The notes under the pieces were generated by a model. That model was not told the origin of the DNA. It was given only the letters and a program-made list of their open reading frames with translations, and made no database searches. The translations under genes were made by a program, and so were the position numbers. A DNA stretch of 64,000 bases from Dromiciops gliroides (taxonomy: Eukaryota; Chordata; Mammalia; Microbiotheria; Microbiotheriidae). Positions 11,173 to 22,504 of this stretch are shown piece by piece (position 1 is the first letter of the stretch; each line of letters opens with the position of its first letter). The stretch covers positions 245,143,941 to 245,207,940 of the forward strand of contig NC_057862.1 in the NCBI RefSeq assembly GCF_019393635.1. Direction: 5' to 3'.

Positions 11173-11827
11173 TCCTAAGTGGAGAAAGGAATCACAAAAA
11201 GGCAACATGAAGGTTGCCAAAAATGAACTTTCCCACTTCGCCATGTCAACAAGAACTGGCCTTCACTCCCTTCGCCTCCACAACCCTGTCCATGTTGCCT
11301 CCCCTGTCACCTGTCTCTTCTGTCACCCCAGAAAGAATTCACTCAGAACTTTAGTGGTGGTAGAGACCTCATACAGTTTTTAGGAACAAACGCTTGATTC
11401 AAAGGGCTTTCTGTGTCATAAAGTCTTGGCATGGCACACAAACTATCTGAAATCTCATCTTCATCTTGCCTTTGTTTGTGATCAAAAACAAGTCTCTTAG
11501 GTTCTCTCGGTTTTAGCTGCCTCCACTGGGAAAGTTTTCCTGTTCTTGAAAATGAATTTTGATGATGACTAAAAGCCTTTAGAAAATGTCTAATAATGGT
11601 GTTTAGAGGAAAGCTCTCAGAAATGGAGTCCTATATAAATAAAAACACTCAATTAGGTATAATGAGATTAATGGGGATTTATTACCTAAAGGTAAACCTT
11701 TAATTATCACTAGATTTCATTCTACTCACAATACCTTGAATCTGCATCTTTCAAAATCTCTCATTTTTTGTCAGAGGGCATTCCTTTTCCTGAATGCAAG
11801 ATGCTCTGATTTATGTCAGAGTGAACT
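11173..11827. other. No recognised feature
   Basis: I see neither a gene nor a repeat that I can name here. Confidence 0.4.
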
Positions 11828-11955
11828 ATACTGATGGATAGAGCTTGCCTTGAAGTAAGGAAGACCTGGGTTCAAATTCTACCTCCAACACATACTAGCT
11901 GTGTGACTACAGGTGAATGATATAACCTCTCAGTGCTATTTCACTCACCTGTAAG
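11828..11955 (+). mobile_element. Old tRNA-SINE/MIR copy
   Basis: GATGGATAGAGCTTGCCTTG, GGTTCAAATTCTACCTCCAA and ACTAGCTGTGTGACTACAGG follow the tRNA-head-plus-CORE order. It is diverged, with no target duplication that I can see. Confidence 0.75.
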
Positions 11956-13289
11956 ATTCTAAGTTTTAGTATATTAGTGTATTAGTGGAAGAGGAGTTTT
12001 CTACATGGATTAAAAATAATATTCTTCCTCCCCTGAAGAAAAACCAAAACACATCATGAAATTTATCTTTCTAAACTTGTGTGAAACACTTTATAAATTT
12101 TTAAAGAGCCATATAAATGTATTATTATTGTATATCAGTATTGAAATAATTTGCTAATAAATTTGATCTTTAAATCTAAATTGTTTTATTAATATTTCCC
12201 AGTGGGTTATTGATTTATTATTTGTGTCATGAAGTTTATAAACTCCACAAACTGCTCTTACTCCCATCTTTATTATTATTACTATTACTATTATTACTAC
12301 ATTATTCCTATTGATCCCCATGGAAATCTTGGGTCCATGATAATGATAACATTATTTAAAAGGTTTGACATTTTTCTACAGCAAAAGAATAATAATGAGA
12401 GCTAGAGAAGAAGATAACTACAGGCCTTTGAAGACTTCCTTAGGGAAGACTCCAAGAGAAGGAGATGTAAGGCAGTGATTCTGAAAGAAAAATCATAGGA
12501 AGTTGGTGGAAGGTATTGGGACACCAGGAAGGTTCTGATTAATTTTTGGACATTTTTTTTCTAAATTGAAATTGACCAAATGGCATTTATTCAAATTGTA
12601 TCAAAAGAATAAAAGTTCTCTTTTCTGGCTTGAGTTTTCCTCTGCCGAATTTCTGCCTAGAGCAAATTTTCATGGCAAAGGCAGAAGACAGTGAACATAA
12701 GGCTAAGCTATTGAAAATGGCAGGCTGTGGGAGACAAGGCAGTTCTTGCTCTGTGCTGGTATGGGCCCCATCCAGGAGAACACCTGCCCCAGTGGCCTCT
12801 TGGGCTCAAAGCCAGATGTCAGCCTTGCACTGGTTTACAGTCTCTCTAGGAAAACAAAACCAAAAAATAAAAACCTACCTGGGCTAGGAGAGAGTCTGAG
12901 GTCAGAGGCAATGTCCCAAGCATCTCACCTGGACCATGAAATGGTGTTGAAACAGGAGTTCCATGAAAGGCAAATGAGTTCTATAGAGGCTATAACTGAA
13001 TGGTCATGATACTGAGTTCCATCATTACAAGCAAAGTCATAGCCAGGCAGAAAGGATTCCTTGGCAAACCATAAGCCTAAATGAAGGTATTTCCATTGTG
13101 CAGAGAAATATGAGTAATGGAGTTCACTCTTATGGAAAATATGTGGTATCCAGGCTCTACCACTCAGTCAGTGTCAAAACTCAAGTGTTAGTGGAGACTT
13201 CCATCTTCTGGGTGCAGCTATTAATTGATAATTAGTTTGTAAAATTATGAAACAGGGCAGACATGTCTTATTTGAGGGGTACTCATTGG
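11956..13289. other. No recognised feature
   Basis: The segment holds AT-rich DNA with a short (TTA)n-like stretch near 12270-12310. Two overlapping 85-87 codon frames between 12630 and 13009 have no known motifs and no gene context, so I leave them uncalled. Confidence 0.4.
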
Positions 13290-14045
13290 AAAAGACCACG
13301 ATGGAAGTGAGAAGTGAGGAGACAATCACACTTTAATAAGGCCCAAAGGATGCTGGGGGAAAACAGCACAGAAAATATGGAGACAAGTGGTACAAAGAGC
13401 TACAGAGATGGGGACAGGGATAGAGTGGTGAGCATGACAAAGAGGATGGGGAAGGAGAGAGGCAGAAAATATCACTCAGGTAGCCATGATTAAAATTGGG
13501 AACATTCAGCAGCAAGGACCCAGTGGAGATGGAAAAATGATCAGGGGGCAGGAGTTTTAGGTCTCATTTTTATAGGGTTTTTTGAGAGAAACTCTTATCT
13601 GTGCCACCTTGGGGTTAATTCATTAACGTATTGAAATCACCTCAAAGTTGTCAGTAAAAGTTTAATGTTAGCATGTCTATATCGTCTCAAAAATATCTTC
13701 ACCATTTGACATTCTGCTGGTCTTCCTGGGACTGTCTGGAATTTGAGACTTAGTACCAAAAGGCCCCGACAGCAAAGCCTAGTGTCTTTCCCTGATTTGT
13801 CACATCTTACCAGGATGTGTTTTTTGGTTAATATATGATACAATTTGTAAATCATGCTCCTTTGATGCTTGGGACAACTTGTATGTGACTTCCAGATTCC
13901 CCTTTGCAATCTTACTTCCTGTTATTGTCACTTTATACTGATTACTTATAAACTTACCATACTGATTAGAAAGTGGGGGTGATGGTCAAGGGGACCAAAA
14001 CAAGATACAACTTTAACATAGGCAGGCCCCAAATCTTCCATATTA
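13290..14045 (-). mobile_element. Possible antisense LTR
   Basis: The composition and layout (CACTTTAATAAGGCCCAAAG near 13329, then a GA-rich stretch, then ATTTTTATAGGGTTTTTTGA near 13565) resemble an antisense endogenous-retrovirus LTR. I cannot define termini, a target duplication or a family. Treat it as a guess. Confidence 0.25.
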
Positions 14046-14059
14046 TGTCCAGAACACTA

Positions 14060-15695
14060 CTTCCTGTTGTAACCTCTTAGCCAGCTTCCTCACATGAGAT
14101 CTAACCACTGAGTTCCTCAACTTACTCAAATCCCACAAGCTAACTCCACCTCAGCTACATACAAAGATGCTCATACCCTTGATATTGCCATTACTCACAA
14201 ATGTTATCACCTCTATGTTCAAGAATTCTGAAATCCCTTTATCCAACCATAATCTATTGACTTTTTACCTCCCCTTCTGCCTTTGCTTACAAAATCTGAC
14301 TTTTCATCTGCCCCATAACCTTTACTTTCTTGACCCCTCAGTCTCTTCTAGTCTCTTCCATCTCTCCTGCACTAGCCACTCATCTCTCTTCTTCACATCT
14401 TCATTCCTTGAATCCCTAGCCCTCTGATTATATTGACAATTATATCCAGCCAAGCCTCAGCCTTGGATCATTCTCACCACTTGTCACCTCCACTTTTGCT
14501 GCACAAAGGTGGAGAAAAATCACAGAACTGTTTTGCCCAGGTACATTATAAATTTGTTACATAACTTCAACGGGGCCCTCACTGCTGTAAGGCAATTCTA
14601 CTGTACCTCCCTTATCAACTCACTATTCTACACTCTGCAGTAGATCTTTCAAAGCTATTCATCCCTCCTCAAACGTGCATAGCTTACCTTCCCCTTATTC
14701 TCTCAGCAGAAAACTTTGACTCATGGTTTACAGAAAAAATGGAGGTCATTCACTGTGAACTCCCTCTTCTACCCTCTTCCTCATCTTCTATCACTCAGGT
14801 GCCTTCTGCCACTATCTCCCTCTACATATCTAACCACTCCATCTCTGTCTTCTTTGATGGATCCTCATCCAGACCACACTCTCTAACCATAGTTGGTCCT
14901 CTTCTCTTTTCCCTCTATTCTACTTCCCATGGATTTAATTACTATCTCTGTGCTAATCATTTTCAAATCTAAGTATCAGCCCCAACCTCTCTGCTGACCT
15001 CCAACTGCCTTTCACACATCTCAAACTGAACGTCCAGTAGACCTCTTAAACTCAATATGTACAAATCAGAACTCATTTTCTTCTTCCCAAACTCTTTCCC
15101 CCTCCTATCTTAACTTATTAATGTAGAGGGCAAAAATCCTATTCCCTCAGCCTCAAAATCTTCCTCAGGTCCTCACTATCTCTCATCACTCATATCCAAT
15201 CTGTTGCCAAGGACCATTGATTTCACCTTTGCAACATCTCTTGAATAATCCCTCCTCTCTCTTCTGACACTATCACCACTCTAGGGCAGGCTCTCTTCTC
15301 CTCACAGCTTGATTACTGCAGTAGTCTGCTGGAGGGGCTCCCTTCTCCAATCCATTCTCCATTCATCCACTAAAGTGATTTTCTTAAAGTACAGATCTAA
15401 CCATGGCACTACTCAATAAACTTCCAGTGGCTCCCTATCACCTCCAGTATCAAAATACAAAGTGATTTGTTTTGCATCCAATGCCCTTCATGCCCTAGTC
15501 TCCTCCTACCTTTCCCTGTCTTCTTATACCTTACTCCCTGATACTACTCTTCAGTCTAGTGACATTAATTTCCTTGCTGCTCCATGAATGAGACATTCCA
15601 TCCCCTCTGACTGTTTCCCATTGTCTGGAATGCTCTCCCTCTTCTGCTCTGACTACCAACTTCTATGGGAAGCCACCCCAACTATTCCTAATTCT
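14060..15695 (+). mobile_element. Long degraded L2 (LINE-2) ORF2 region
   Basis: The CT-rich sense strand aligns by eye with the L2 reverse-transcriptase coding region and the sequence after it. Examples are CCATGGATTTAATTACTATC with TCTGTGCTAATCATTTTCAA (where a YADD-type motif would lie), CATATCCAATCTGTTGCCAA, TGATTACTGCAGTAGTCTGC and TGGAATGCTCTCCCTCTTCT. The frame is broken many times. The matching L2 3' end lies at 16085-16295, separated by two SINEs, so both parts are one element. Confidence 0.75.
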
Positions 15696-15699
15696 AGGG

Positions 15700-15905
15700 C
15701 TTCTACATGGTCCAGGTAGATAGAGCACTGAAGCTGGAGTCAGGAAGCTCTCAGTTCAAATTTGGCCTTAGATATTTATTTGCTGCCTGACCCTATGTAA
15801 ACAACTTAACCTCTGTTTGCCTCGATTTTCTCATCTGTAAATAGGTACCTGGTACATAGTAAGCTAACCATTATACAAATGTTAGCTATTATCATTATTA
15901 GTACC
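15700..15905 (+). mobile_element. tRNA/CORE-SINE inside the L2
   Basis: TAGATAGAGCACTGAAGCTG, CAGTTCAAATTTGGCCTTAG and CTCGATTTTCTCATCTGTAA give the head and CORE. The element continues through GGTACCTGGTACATAGTAAG into a MIR-like end. It sits where the L2 is interrupted. Confidence 0.75.
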
Positions 15906-15911
15906 TTTCCT

Positions 15912-16080
15912 TATTGTTGTTCAGTTATTCAGTCATCTGCAACTACTCATGACCCTGTGGACCGTAACACTCCAATATTGTCCATGGGGTTTTCTTGGCA
16001 AAGATACTGGAGTGGTTTGCCATTTCCTTCTCTAGTGAAGTGACTTCCTCAGGTCTTCCTGACTCCAAACCCAGAGCTCT
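15912..16080 (-). mobile_element. SINE with BovB/RTE-like tail, antisense
   Basis: Starting from an inverted (TTG)n tail, it reads TTCAGTCATCTGCAACTACT, GGGGTTTTCTTGGCAAAGAT and ACTGGAGTGGTTTGCCATTT. This is the reverse of the GCAAAG...GACATGACTGAACAACAA tail used by other copies here. The head end is shortened. Confidence 0.8.
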
Positions 16081-16084
16081 AATT

Positions 16085-16295
16085 GCCCAACCTTTCCTTA
16101 TTAGTACTAATTATTTCCCATTTATCCTGTATATAGATTGCTTTGTATATATTTGTTTGCATGTTGTCTCCCCTATTAGACTGCAAGCTCCTCGAGGTTC
16201 AGGGACTATCTTTTGCCTCTTTTTGGCTTAGGGCTTTTTCTTCTTTCACAATATCTGGCACATAGTAGGTACTTAATAAATGTTTGTTGTTTGAG
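16085..16295 (+). mobile_element. L2 3' end (continuation of the 14-15.7 kb L2)
   Basis: CCATTTATCCTGTATATAGA, TTTGTTTGCATGTTGTCTCC, AGACTGCAAGCTCCTCGAGG and GGCACATAGTAGGTACTTAA followed by TAAATGTTTGTTG form a complete L2 terminus. It completes the element to the left once the two SINEs are removed. Confidence 0.85.
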
Positions 16296-16374
16296 TGAGT
16301 GATTTAAGTGGTGGAGGGAGGGTGATGAGTCAAAAACTAGAAGTTCGGGAATGGCTAGAGGTAAGAAGATATAG

Positions 16375-16512
16375 AGGAATATTACCTACATTTAGAGGCA
16401 GGACAACCTTGGGTTCAAATCTCAGCTCTGTTACTAGCTATATGATCATAGACCAGTCACCTAACTTCTATGAACTTTAGTTTGCCACTCTGTCAAATAG
16501 GAATGATGGTAT
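16375..16512 (+). mobile_element. Old tRNA-SINE/MIR head
   Basis: CTTGGGTTCAAATCTCAGCT, CTAGCTATATGATCATAGAC and a CTGTCAAATAGGAATGATGG core-like end mark a diverged sense SINE. It lies immediately upstream of the unassigned repeat at 16535 and could be the head of one longer unit. Confidence 0.6.
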
Positions 16513-16534
16513 TTGTGTTATTATTATACTTCAA

Positions 16535-17049
16535 TGGTGTATAGAGTGTTCAAGGAGGAGGAGCACCTCTAGTATGAGGACTTGAGTCCTTTTTAGGGCC
16601 ACTTGTCTACCTATCACTCAATTCTAATCTGTGGCTACAAGAAGCTGTAGCATACCCAGTGGCCACATCCTGGCAAACTTTTGGCAAAGGGCTAAACCAG
16701 GTTGAGGGTAACAGGCCTCAAACCCATAGTGGGTGTCCACCCCAAGCATGTGAAGCCTTCCCCTGGCAGAATGGGCAGATGAAAACAGTTTATTCCAATG
16801 GCCATAAAAGCAGCTAAAACAGGCATTGTGAAGTTTAGAGCTTGTCAGACATCGCAGAAGCCAAGATCATCCACTATATACAAGGCCATCACTAGTTGTC
16901 CTGATTTTTGTCTTGCCACTGGACTTCTGGATGAGAGAGTGAGGCTGACAACTTTGTGTAACTCTCTCTCATTTAAATCTAATTTGTGAACTAGTCAACA
17001 CATCACCCTGTGATGTCTTTGGTTCTCTTGGAAAAAGAAGGTCAAACAA
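16535..17049 (+). repeat. Unassigned ~0.5 kb repeat, copy 1
   Basis: The sequence is collinear with 21196-21727 across its whole length. Shared landmarks include CAGGGCCACTT-like, GGCTAAACCAGGTTGAGGGT, AAGCATGTGAAG, TTCCAATGGCCATAAAAGCA, and a final ~180 bases (GAGAGTGAGGCTGACAACTT to GAAGGTCAAACAAC). That last part also ends the SINE at 24289-24606. I cannot name the family. A truncated RTE-type LINE or a long SINE are the leading options. Confidence 0.7.
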
Positions 17050-17271
17050 CACCTCACAGGGTTGTTTGAGGTTTCAAGGAGATAATGTATGCAAAATGTT
17101 TTGCAAGCCTTAGCACCTTCTATAATCAAGTCAGCTATTCTTAACCAAAGTTCTGTCCTTAATTATGCCCTTCTTTTAATAAAGGTAGGAAGGAATCAGG
17201 ATGCATTAACCCTTTCGTACCACAGACATTTTCTAATATTTTCAGAAAATCATTAAAAAGATCAGAGGATA

Positions 17272-17445
17272 GAAGGTTTAGAGCTGAAAGGGACCTTAGA
17301 GGTCATCAAGTCCAGCCCCCTCATTTTACAGATGGGGAACTGGGGCCCAGGGTCATACAGCTTGTATTTGAGGAAGAATTTGAATTCAGGTCTTCCTGAT
17401 TCCAGGTCCAGCCCTTTACCCACTATACCACCTAGCTGCCCCATA
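17272..17445 (-). mobile_element. CR1/L3-tailed SINE or CR1 plus SINE, antisense
   Basis: It begins GAGCTGAAAGGGACCTTAGA with GGTCATCAAGTCCAGCCCCC, a CR1/L3-like antisense 3' end. It runs straight into CAGATGGGGAACTGGGGCCC and a SINE head ending CCACCTAGCTGCCCC. The smooth join suggests an old CR1-tailed SINE, though two adjacent insertions are possible. Confidence 0.7.
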
Positions 17446-18473
17446 AGTTCATAAATCCAATGTATTGAGGGTTCTACAAGTTGTCCTCAAACTTTTTGGT
17501 CTCAAGACCCCTTAACACTCTTAACAATTACTGAGGATCCCAAAGAAACTTTTAGCTATGTGGCTTATTCATGTCAATATTAGTTGTTTTAGAAATTAAA
17601 GCTAATGGTTGGGGGTGGGTAGGGGGATATTCAAGAATTAAAGTGATGCAAAAGTTAAAAAAAAGAAATTAAAGCTAACAAAAATTAAAAAGATGAATTT
17701 AATTAAAATGGCAATAATACATCCATTATATTGTAACATACGTAGCCTATTTTTATGAAAAGAGATGCCCAAATGTCTGTAAATGCCCAGAAACATTACT
17801 GAACTTGTTTAACCTAGTGAGAAAATACATTTGAATTAGTAGCTACAAACATATGGCTTTTATAGGATATTACCAGGAAAATAAAGCTAATTGACTAAAA
17901 GAAGAGGCCCTTGTACAAATGTTATGTTGGACTTAAAAAATTATTTATACTTCATATTTACTGGGTATCAGCACTATGTTAGGTGTTATATAATAGTTAC
18001 TCAAACTTGCGTGTTCCTTTAAAGTTTACAAAGCCCTTTCCTCATGATGACCCTGTAAAATATAGTCATTTTCATTTGTGCCCAACTCTTTGTGATACCT
18101 TTTTGGGGGTTTTTGTGATAAGATAAAATGAAGACCATGTACAAAATGCAGTTTGTTTTATGTGAGAATCGAAACGACTAATCAGTGAACTCTGATTCCA
18201 TCTTGTGCTGCTATGTCTTCTTTCCCATTTTGTTGTCTTTCTGTTATTCATCCATGGGAAACTAGATTATATAAGCCATCTATTATTTTATACACACAGG
18301 TGATTGCAATTAATCAACATCTTTTCATTTTGTGAATAGTGGACCTCTCTCAGAAACTTACTCTTTCCCAACTTGGAAAAGCCCCTAAACTTTGCTCCAA
18401 TTAGAAATTAGGTTACCTAATTTTGTATTTTGGTTAATTGTTTTTGTTATAATTAATTGGACTTTTGGGACTT
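17446..18473. other. AT-rich DNA, nothing recognised
   Basis: No gene or nameable repeat is visible apart from low-complexity A/T runs. Confidence 0.4.
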
Positions 18474-18489
18474 ATTTGATTGTTTTTTG

Positions 18490-18656
18490 TTTGTTTGGGG
18501 TTTTTTTTTGTTGTTGGTTTTTTTGATGCAAATGGGGTTAAGTGACTTGCCAGGGTCACACAGCTATTAAGTGTCAAGTGTCTGAGGCCAGGTTTGAACT
18601 CAGGTCCTCCTGACTCCAGGGCTGGTGTTCTATCCACTGTGCCACCTAGCTGCCCC
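18490..18656 (-). mobile_element. Marsupial tRNA-derived SINE, antisense, intact TSD
   Basis: The complete antisense SINE starts from a T-rich tail and ends CCACCTAGCTGCCCC. A perfect 16-base target duplication, ATTTGATTGTTTTTTG, is present at 18474-18489 and 18657-18672. The perfect repeat points to a fairly recent insertion. Confidence 0.95.
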
Positions 18657-18702
18657 ATTTGATTGTTTTTTGGGCATAAAATCTGTTTCATTTTGTATTT
18701 AG

Positions 18703-18880
18703 GGTCTTACTAGATGTGTGACCCTGGGTAAATCACTTAACTCTATTTGCCTCAGTTTCTTCCTCTGTAAAATGAACTGGAGAAAGAAATGATAAACCAC
18801 TCCAGTGTTGGTCAAGAAAATCCCAAATGGACTCAGGAAAAGTCAGAAAAGCTGAAAGGACTGAACAACAAAAAGTTAAG
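18703..18880 (+). mobile_element. 5'-truncated SINE with BovB/RTE-like tail
   Basis: It starts inside the CORE (TTACTAGATGTGTGACCCTG), continues CCTCAGTTTCTTCCTCTGTA and GGAGAAAGAAATGATAAACC, and ends in GGACTGAACAACAAAAAG. The head is missing. Confidence 0.8.
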
Positions 18881-19832
18881 GAAGTACTTTCTGAGAGACT
18901 TTTGCATTCCAAACCTTTAAAATTTTTTTCAGTCATTGTTATGCCTGGATGGGGTGGAGTAGAGGGAAGAGTCTCCATTTGCTTCTCTTTACTAGACCCA
19001 GGGCATTCTCTGGGAGACTTTGTAAAAGCCTCAGGGGATACCTATCTAGTTAAATCTTGACTGTCAGAGAATAGGTGGTTGTCAGTTATCTGAAAGAGTT
19101 TCCTGTGATCTCTTAGGTATGGTGTTGTGGTTTTTTTAAAACTAATCTGGTCACTGAAAATACTATTAGGTCAGAAGCATAGATAATAGGTGGGTTGCCA
19201 TTATTTGGTCAATGCTAATAATCACTGAGGTCCATCCAGTTTCTTTTTGGTTTGCCCACAGGATTCACAACACCCTTTTTCTTTGGAAAGCATGATCAGC
19301 AGGAAGATTTTTGCTAGGGTGAGCAAGTTGTTCCATAGATCTAAATGAGGAAGAGATTATTTATTTATTTATTTATTTTCAGATTGGGCATGCACTGGGA
19401 ATGCCCTGGAAGAGCAAGTTACTAATTGATGCCTGAGTGAGAGTCTAGTCGGCTTCCTGCTTCAGGAGTCCCAAAAGGGGACTCTCACTTGAAGAGTCAC
19501 CAAAGGGGAAGGCTATATGAGAACCAAAGCTCTTGCCTCTCCCCCATTCTGCCATCCCTCAAAGTACTAGTGAGCTTTGGGGTTTGTCCAGGGAGTGCCA
19601 ACAAGATGTGACCCAGTACCTCATAGTGAATTTTTTTTTCATGCTTTCCTGAGCACCCCCGCCCCCAGGACATTCTCCAGTTCACATAGCTCTATGACTT
19701 TTACAGATTCACTTTCCTTTCAAATAGCTATAAATAAGGAACAAGAGGCAATGAATTCAGTTTGTTGTGACAGCTCAGGGATTATAGACCCTGTCAATGA
19801 CCTTCATGATCTAGTGACTGTTCACCAAGTCA
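18881..19832. other. No gene; short (TTTA)n
   Basis: An ATTT run of about five units lies near 19358-19378. The remaining sequence shows nothing that I recognise. Confidence 0.4.
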
Positions 19833-19940
19833 TCACTGGAGAAGGAAATGGCAAACTGCTCCAGTATCTTTACCAAGAAAACCCCAAATGGGGTCACAAG
19901 GAGCCAGACATGACTGAAAAATGACTGAACAACAACAAAA
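19833..19940 (+). mobile_element. SINE tail, BovB/RTE-like
   Basis: Only the tail portion remains: ACTGGAGAAGGAAATGGCAA, CCAGTATCTTTACCAAGAAA, CCCCAAATGGGGTCACAAGG and GACTGAACAACAACAAAAG. The 3' end matches the other RTE-tailed copies. Confidence 0.85.
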
Positions 19941-20507
19941 GCTGATTATTTCAAAAGGAGAGAATTATGACACACATTGGGACTGCTTGCTTATTAGCAT
20001 CTCACATTCTTTGCAACGCAGTCAATGCTTAGCAGTCTGACCCTCGGCTCCCTTTATATTGTGTCATTTGAAAATTTAAGGAGGTACCTGTCCCTGTTCT
20101 AGATTTTAGGAAACTTAAGCTGGGGTTTCTAATATATTGCTACTTAGAAATTAGAGGCTATGTCATCAGTTTGGGGCATTAAGCATTTATCAAAGCATAC
20201 ATTAAATGTTAAAGAAAGTGAGAGCACATGGTTCCTAAAGTTTACAAGCCCTACATACCTAGGAGAGCAAGAGCCAGAGGGCAGCGTGGGAGAGGGAGAG
20301 ATGAGGGTTTTTATCCTTTCATAGGTAGAGGTGGGTCACTACACCTTGATCCAAGCTAATTGATCAATAACATTCAAGTCCATTGACTGGCAAGACTTGA
20401 GGGTGGTCTAGGTGAGTTGACTTCCTTTAGGGAGTCAGGAAGGTCAATCTACAATTCCTTTGAAATTCTCCTGACTCTGGGCTGGCCTTGCAAAACCAGA
20501 CAGAGTT

Positions 20508-20510
<3 letters not shown>
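19941..20510. other. No recognised feature
   Basis: The sequence around 20270-20420 has a promoter-like mix (CAGCGTGGGAGAGGGAGAGA, CTAATTGATCAATAACATTC) that could be LTR-derived. I cannot define boundaries or a family. Confidence 0.3.

Positions 20511-20566
<56 letters not shown>
20511..20566. repeat. (GT)25 followed by GCGCGC
   Basis: Twenty-five perfect GT units are followed directly by GCGCGC. The alternating purine-pyrimidine run is of the kind known to adopt left-handed Z-DNA. Cys/Val and His/Thr frames through it are artefacts. Confidence 0.98.
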
Positions 20567-20569
<3 letters not shown>

Positions 20570-20814
20570 TGTGGCACAACAGCAACACAACAGCAACAAC
20601 ATGTACCAGGCACTATGCTTAGGATACAAAGAAAGGCAGTCCTGTGATCAGTCTCTTTCCCTTACTCTCTTTCACTCTTCCGCTTCATCTCCCTCACTTC
20701 TTTTCCTTCATTCCTCAAAACCAAACTGAAGATCACCATTTGATTTCTGCATTGGCCACAGCAAATTTCACATGTCATTATTATACTGGAGGGAGGGAAG
20801 GCAAGAAGGAAAAT

Positions 20815-20861
20815 AGACATTTATAAATTAACCCACTATGTGCAAGGTGCTATATTAAGCA

Positions 20862-20957
<96 letters not shown>

Positions 20958-21105
20958 TAGTATCACAATCCTGGGAGGTAGGTGATATTATTGTGTTCAT
21001 TTTACAATCGAGGAAAGTGAGGCAAAATGACTTGTCCAGGGTCACACAGTGTATGAGGCCAGATTTGAATTGAAGACCTCCAGCTCTAATCACTGCTGCC
21101 TCTGT
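20815..21105 (-). mobile_element. MIR, antisense, split by microsatellites
   Basis: The left part (AACCCACTATGTGCAAGGTG, TATTAAGCACTTTCTC) and right part (ATCACAATCCTGGGAGGTAG, TTTTACAATCGAGGAAAGTG, GTCCAGGGTCACACAG) are the two halves of one antisense MIR. The array at 20865-20956 separates them, in the place where CTCATTTAATCCTC would normally lie. Confidence 0.85.
20865..20956. repeat. (CT)n(CA)n compound microsatellite
   Basis: About 25 CT units switch at 20914 to about 21 CA units. The array sits inside a MIR and appears to have grown from a CTC-rich part of it. Confidence 0.98.
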
Positions 21106-21195
21106 TACTTTCCCTTCTCCTCATTCAAAACAAAAACAAAAACAAAAAAACATGAAAGTCCTGCTATGCTGTCATCGTTATCATTATCATTATAG

Positions 21196-21727
21196 TATAT
21201 GGGGTATTCAGGCAGGACTAGCATCTCTGGCATAAGGGCTTACTGAATCCTTTTCAGGGCCACTTATTCTTCTTTGGTGTCTACCTGTCACCCAACTCTC
21301 ACCTGTGTCTCCAAGAATCTATAGCGTGTAAGCAGCCATATCCCAGTAAAACCATCTTAGCAGAAAGGCTAAACCAAGTTGAGGGTAATCAATTGGCCTC
21401 AAACCTGTAGGTGAGTAATGGGAATGTCTGCCTGAAGCATGTGAAGACTTCCCTAGGAGAATGGGCAAATGAGAACAATTTGTTCCAATGGCCATGAAGG
21501 CAGCTAACATAGGCACTATGGAGTACTTAGAGCTTGGTCAGACATCAAAGATGCCAAGGTCATCCAGGGCATCCTGTCTTCCTGACTTTGGTCCTGTCAC
21601 TGGACTTAGATAACACTGTAAGAGAGTGAGGCTGATGACTTTGTGTAACTTTGCCTCACTTAAATCACCCCATGATGTCACTAGTCCTCTCTGAAAACAA
21701 AGGACCATCATGGCCATCATCACCATC
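21196..21727 (+). repeat. Unassigned ~0.5 kb repeat, copy 2
   Basis: It is collinear with 16535-17049, sharing GGCTAAACCAAGTTGAGGGT, AAGCATGTGAAGACTTCCCT, TTCCAATGGCCATGAAGGCA, GTAAGAGAGTGAGGCTGATG and TGTGTAACTTTGCCTCACTT. Frequent substitutions and small indels between the copies suggest two independent, old insertions rather than a recent local duplication. Confidence 0.7.
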
Positions 21728-22500
21728 ATTTTACTGGAGAGATGACAAAATATATGTCTTAGAATGAAAAAAGTTGTAGAGTTGCTACCCATCACTAAGC
21801 TGGTCCTCTGCTGCTATTGTTCCTTCTTGAGCAATCTCAATCTGCCCTTTTGTGATATCTTGAAGCTTTTTGGTAAGGTGAAGAGAACACTGAAGTATGA
21901 GTCAGGACACTTGGGTCTTGTCCTAATTCTGCCATTAATTTGCTTGGGCACATTAAGTCCCCTTTTTATTTTCTCAGATTCCGCATCTGTAAAAACAATC
22001 GAGTTGGACTAGAGAATCTCAAAAGTCCCTTCTTGCTCTATGCTCTATAACATTTATTGGTATTTATTGTTTTCTAGGCAATTAATGTACTGAACAAACA
22101 AATACCCAAAGAAAACAAACTTTTCTTAGAGATGTAAATAGCCATCAAAGTTCTGTGGTTTGTAAGGAAGTCTAAACACTGCTGGTTTTTATGAATGGCT
22201 TTATTACATGTGTGAGCCATCAGAAATTTAGCCTCATTCACAATCAACATGAGCAGGTTTTAATAGTAAACTTTGTGACATAATGACAAATGGGGAAATC
22301 TCAGGACCAAATTAAGCATAATTGCTGTTCACATGGGAAACTCTCCAGTAACCTGGCAATTTGCAGATGGGGGGAGGACACATGCTGCATTGTCTTAACA
22401 ACAAATTTATCAAGCATATAATTAGCCACCAGCCACCAGCTACCTTTGCATTCTGAATCAGAGCTGCCATCAGTCATAAACCTGCCTGTTAACAACCTCT
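21728..22500. other. No recognised feature
   Basis: The segment includes a short MIR-like scrap near 21890-22060 (ACACTGAAGTATGAGTCAGG, TCTGTAAAAACAATCGAGTT). No gene is visible. Confidence 0.4.
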
Positions 22501-22504
22501 TGCC

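Noticed and set aside
12630-13009. Overlapping 85- and 87-codon frames
   Set aside because: Considered as a retrocopy, but I see no family motif, no poly-A and no target duplication.
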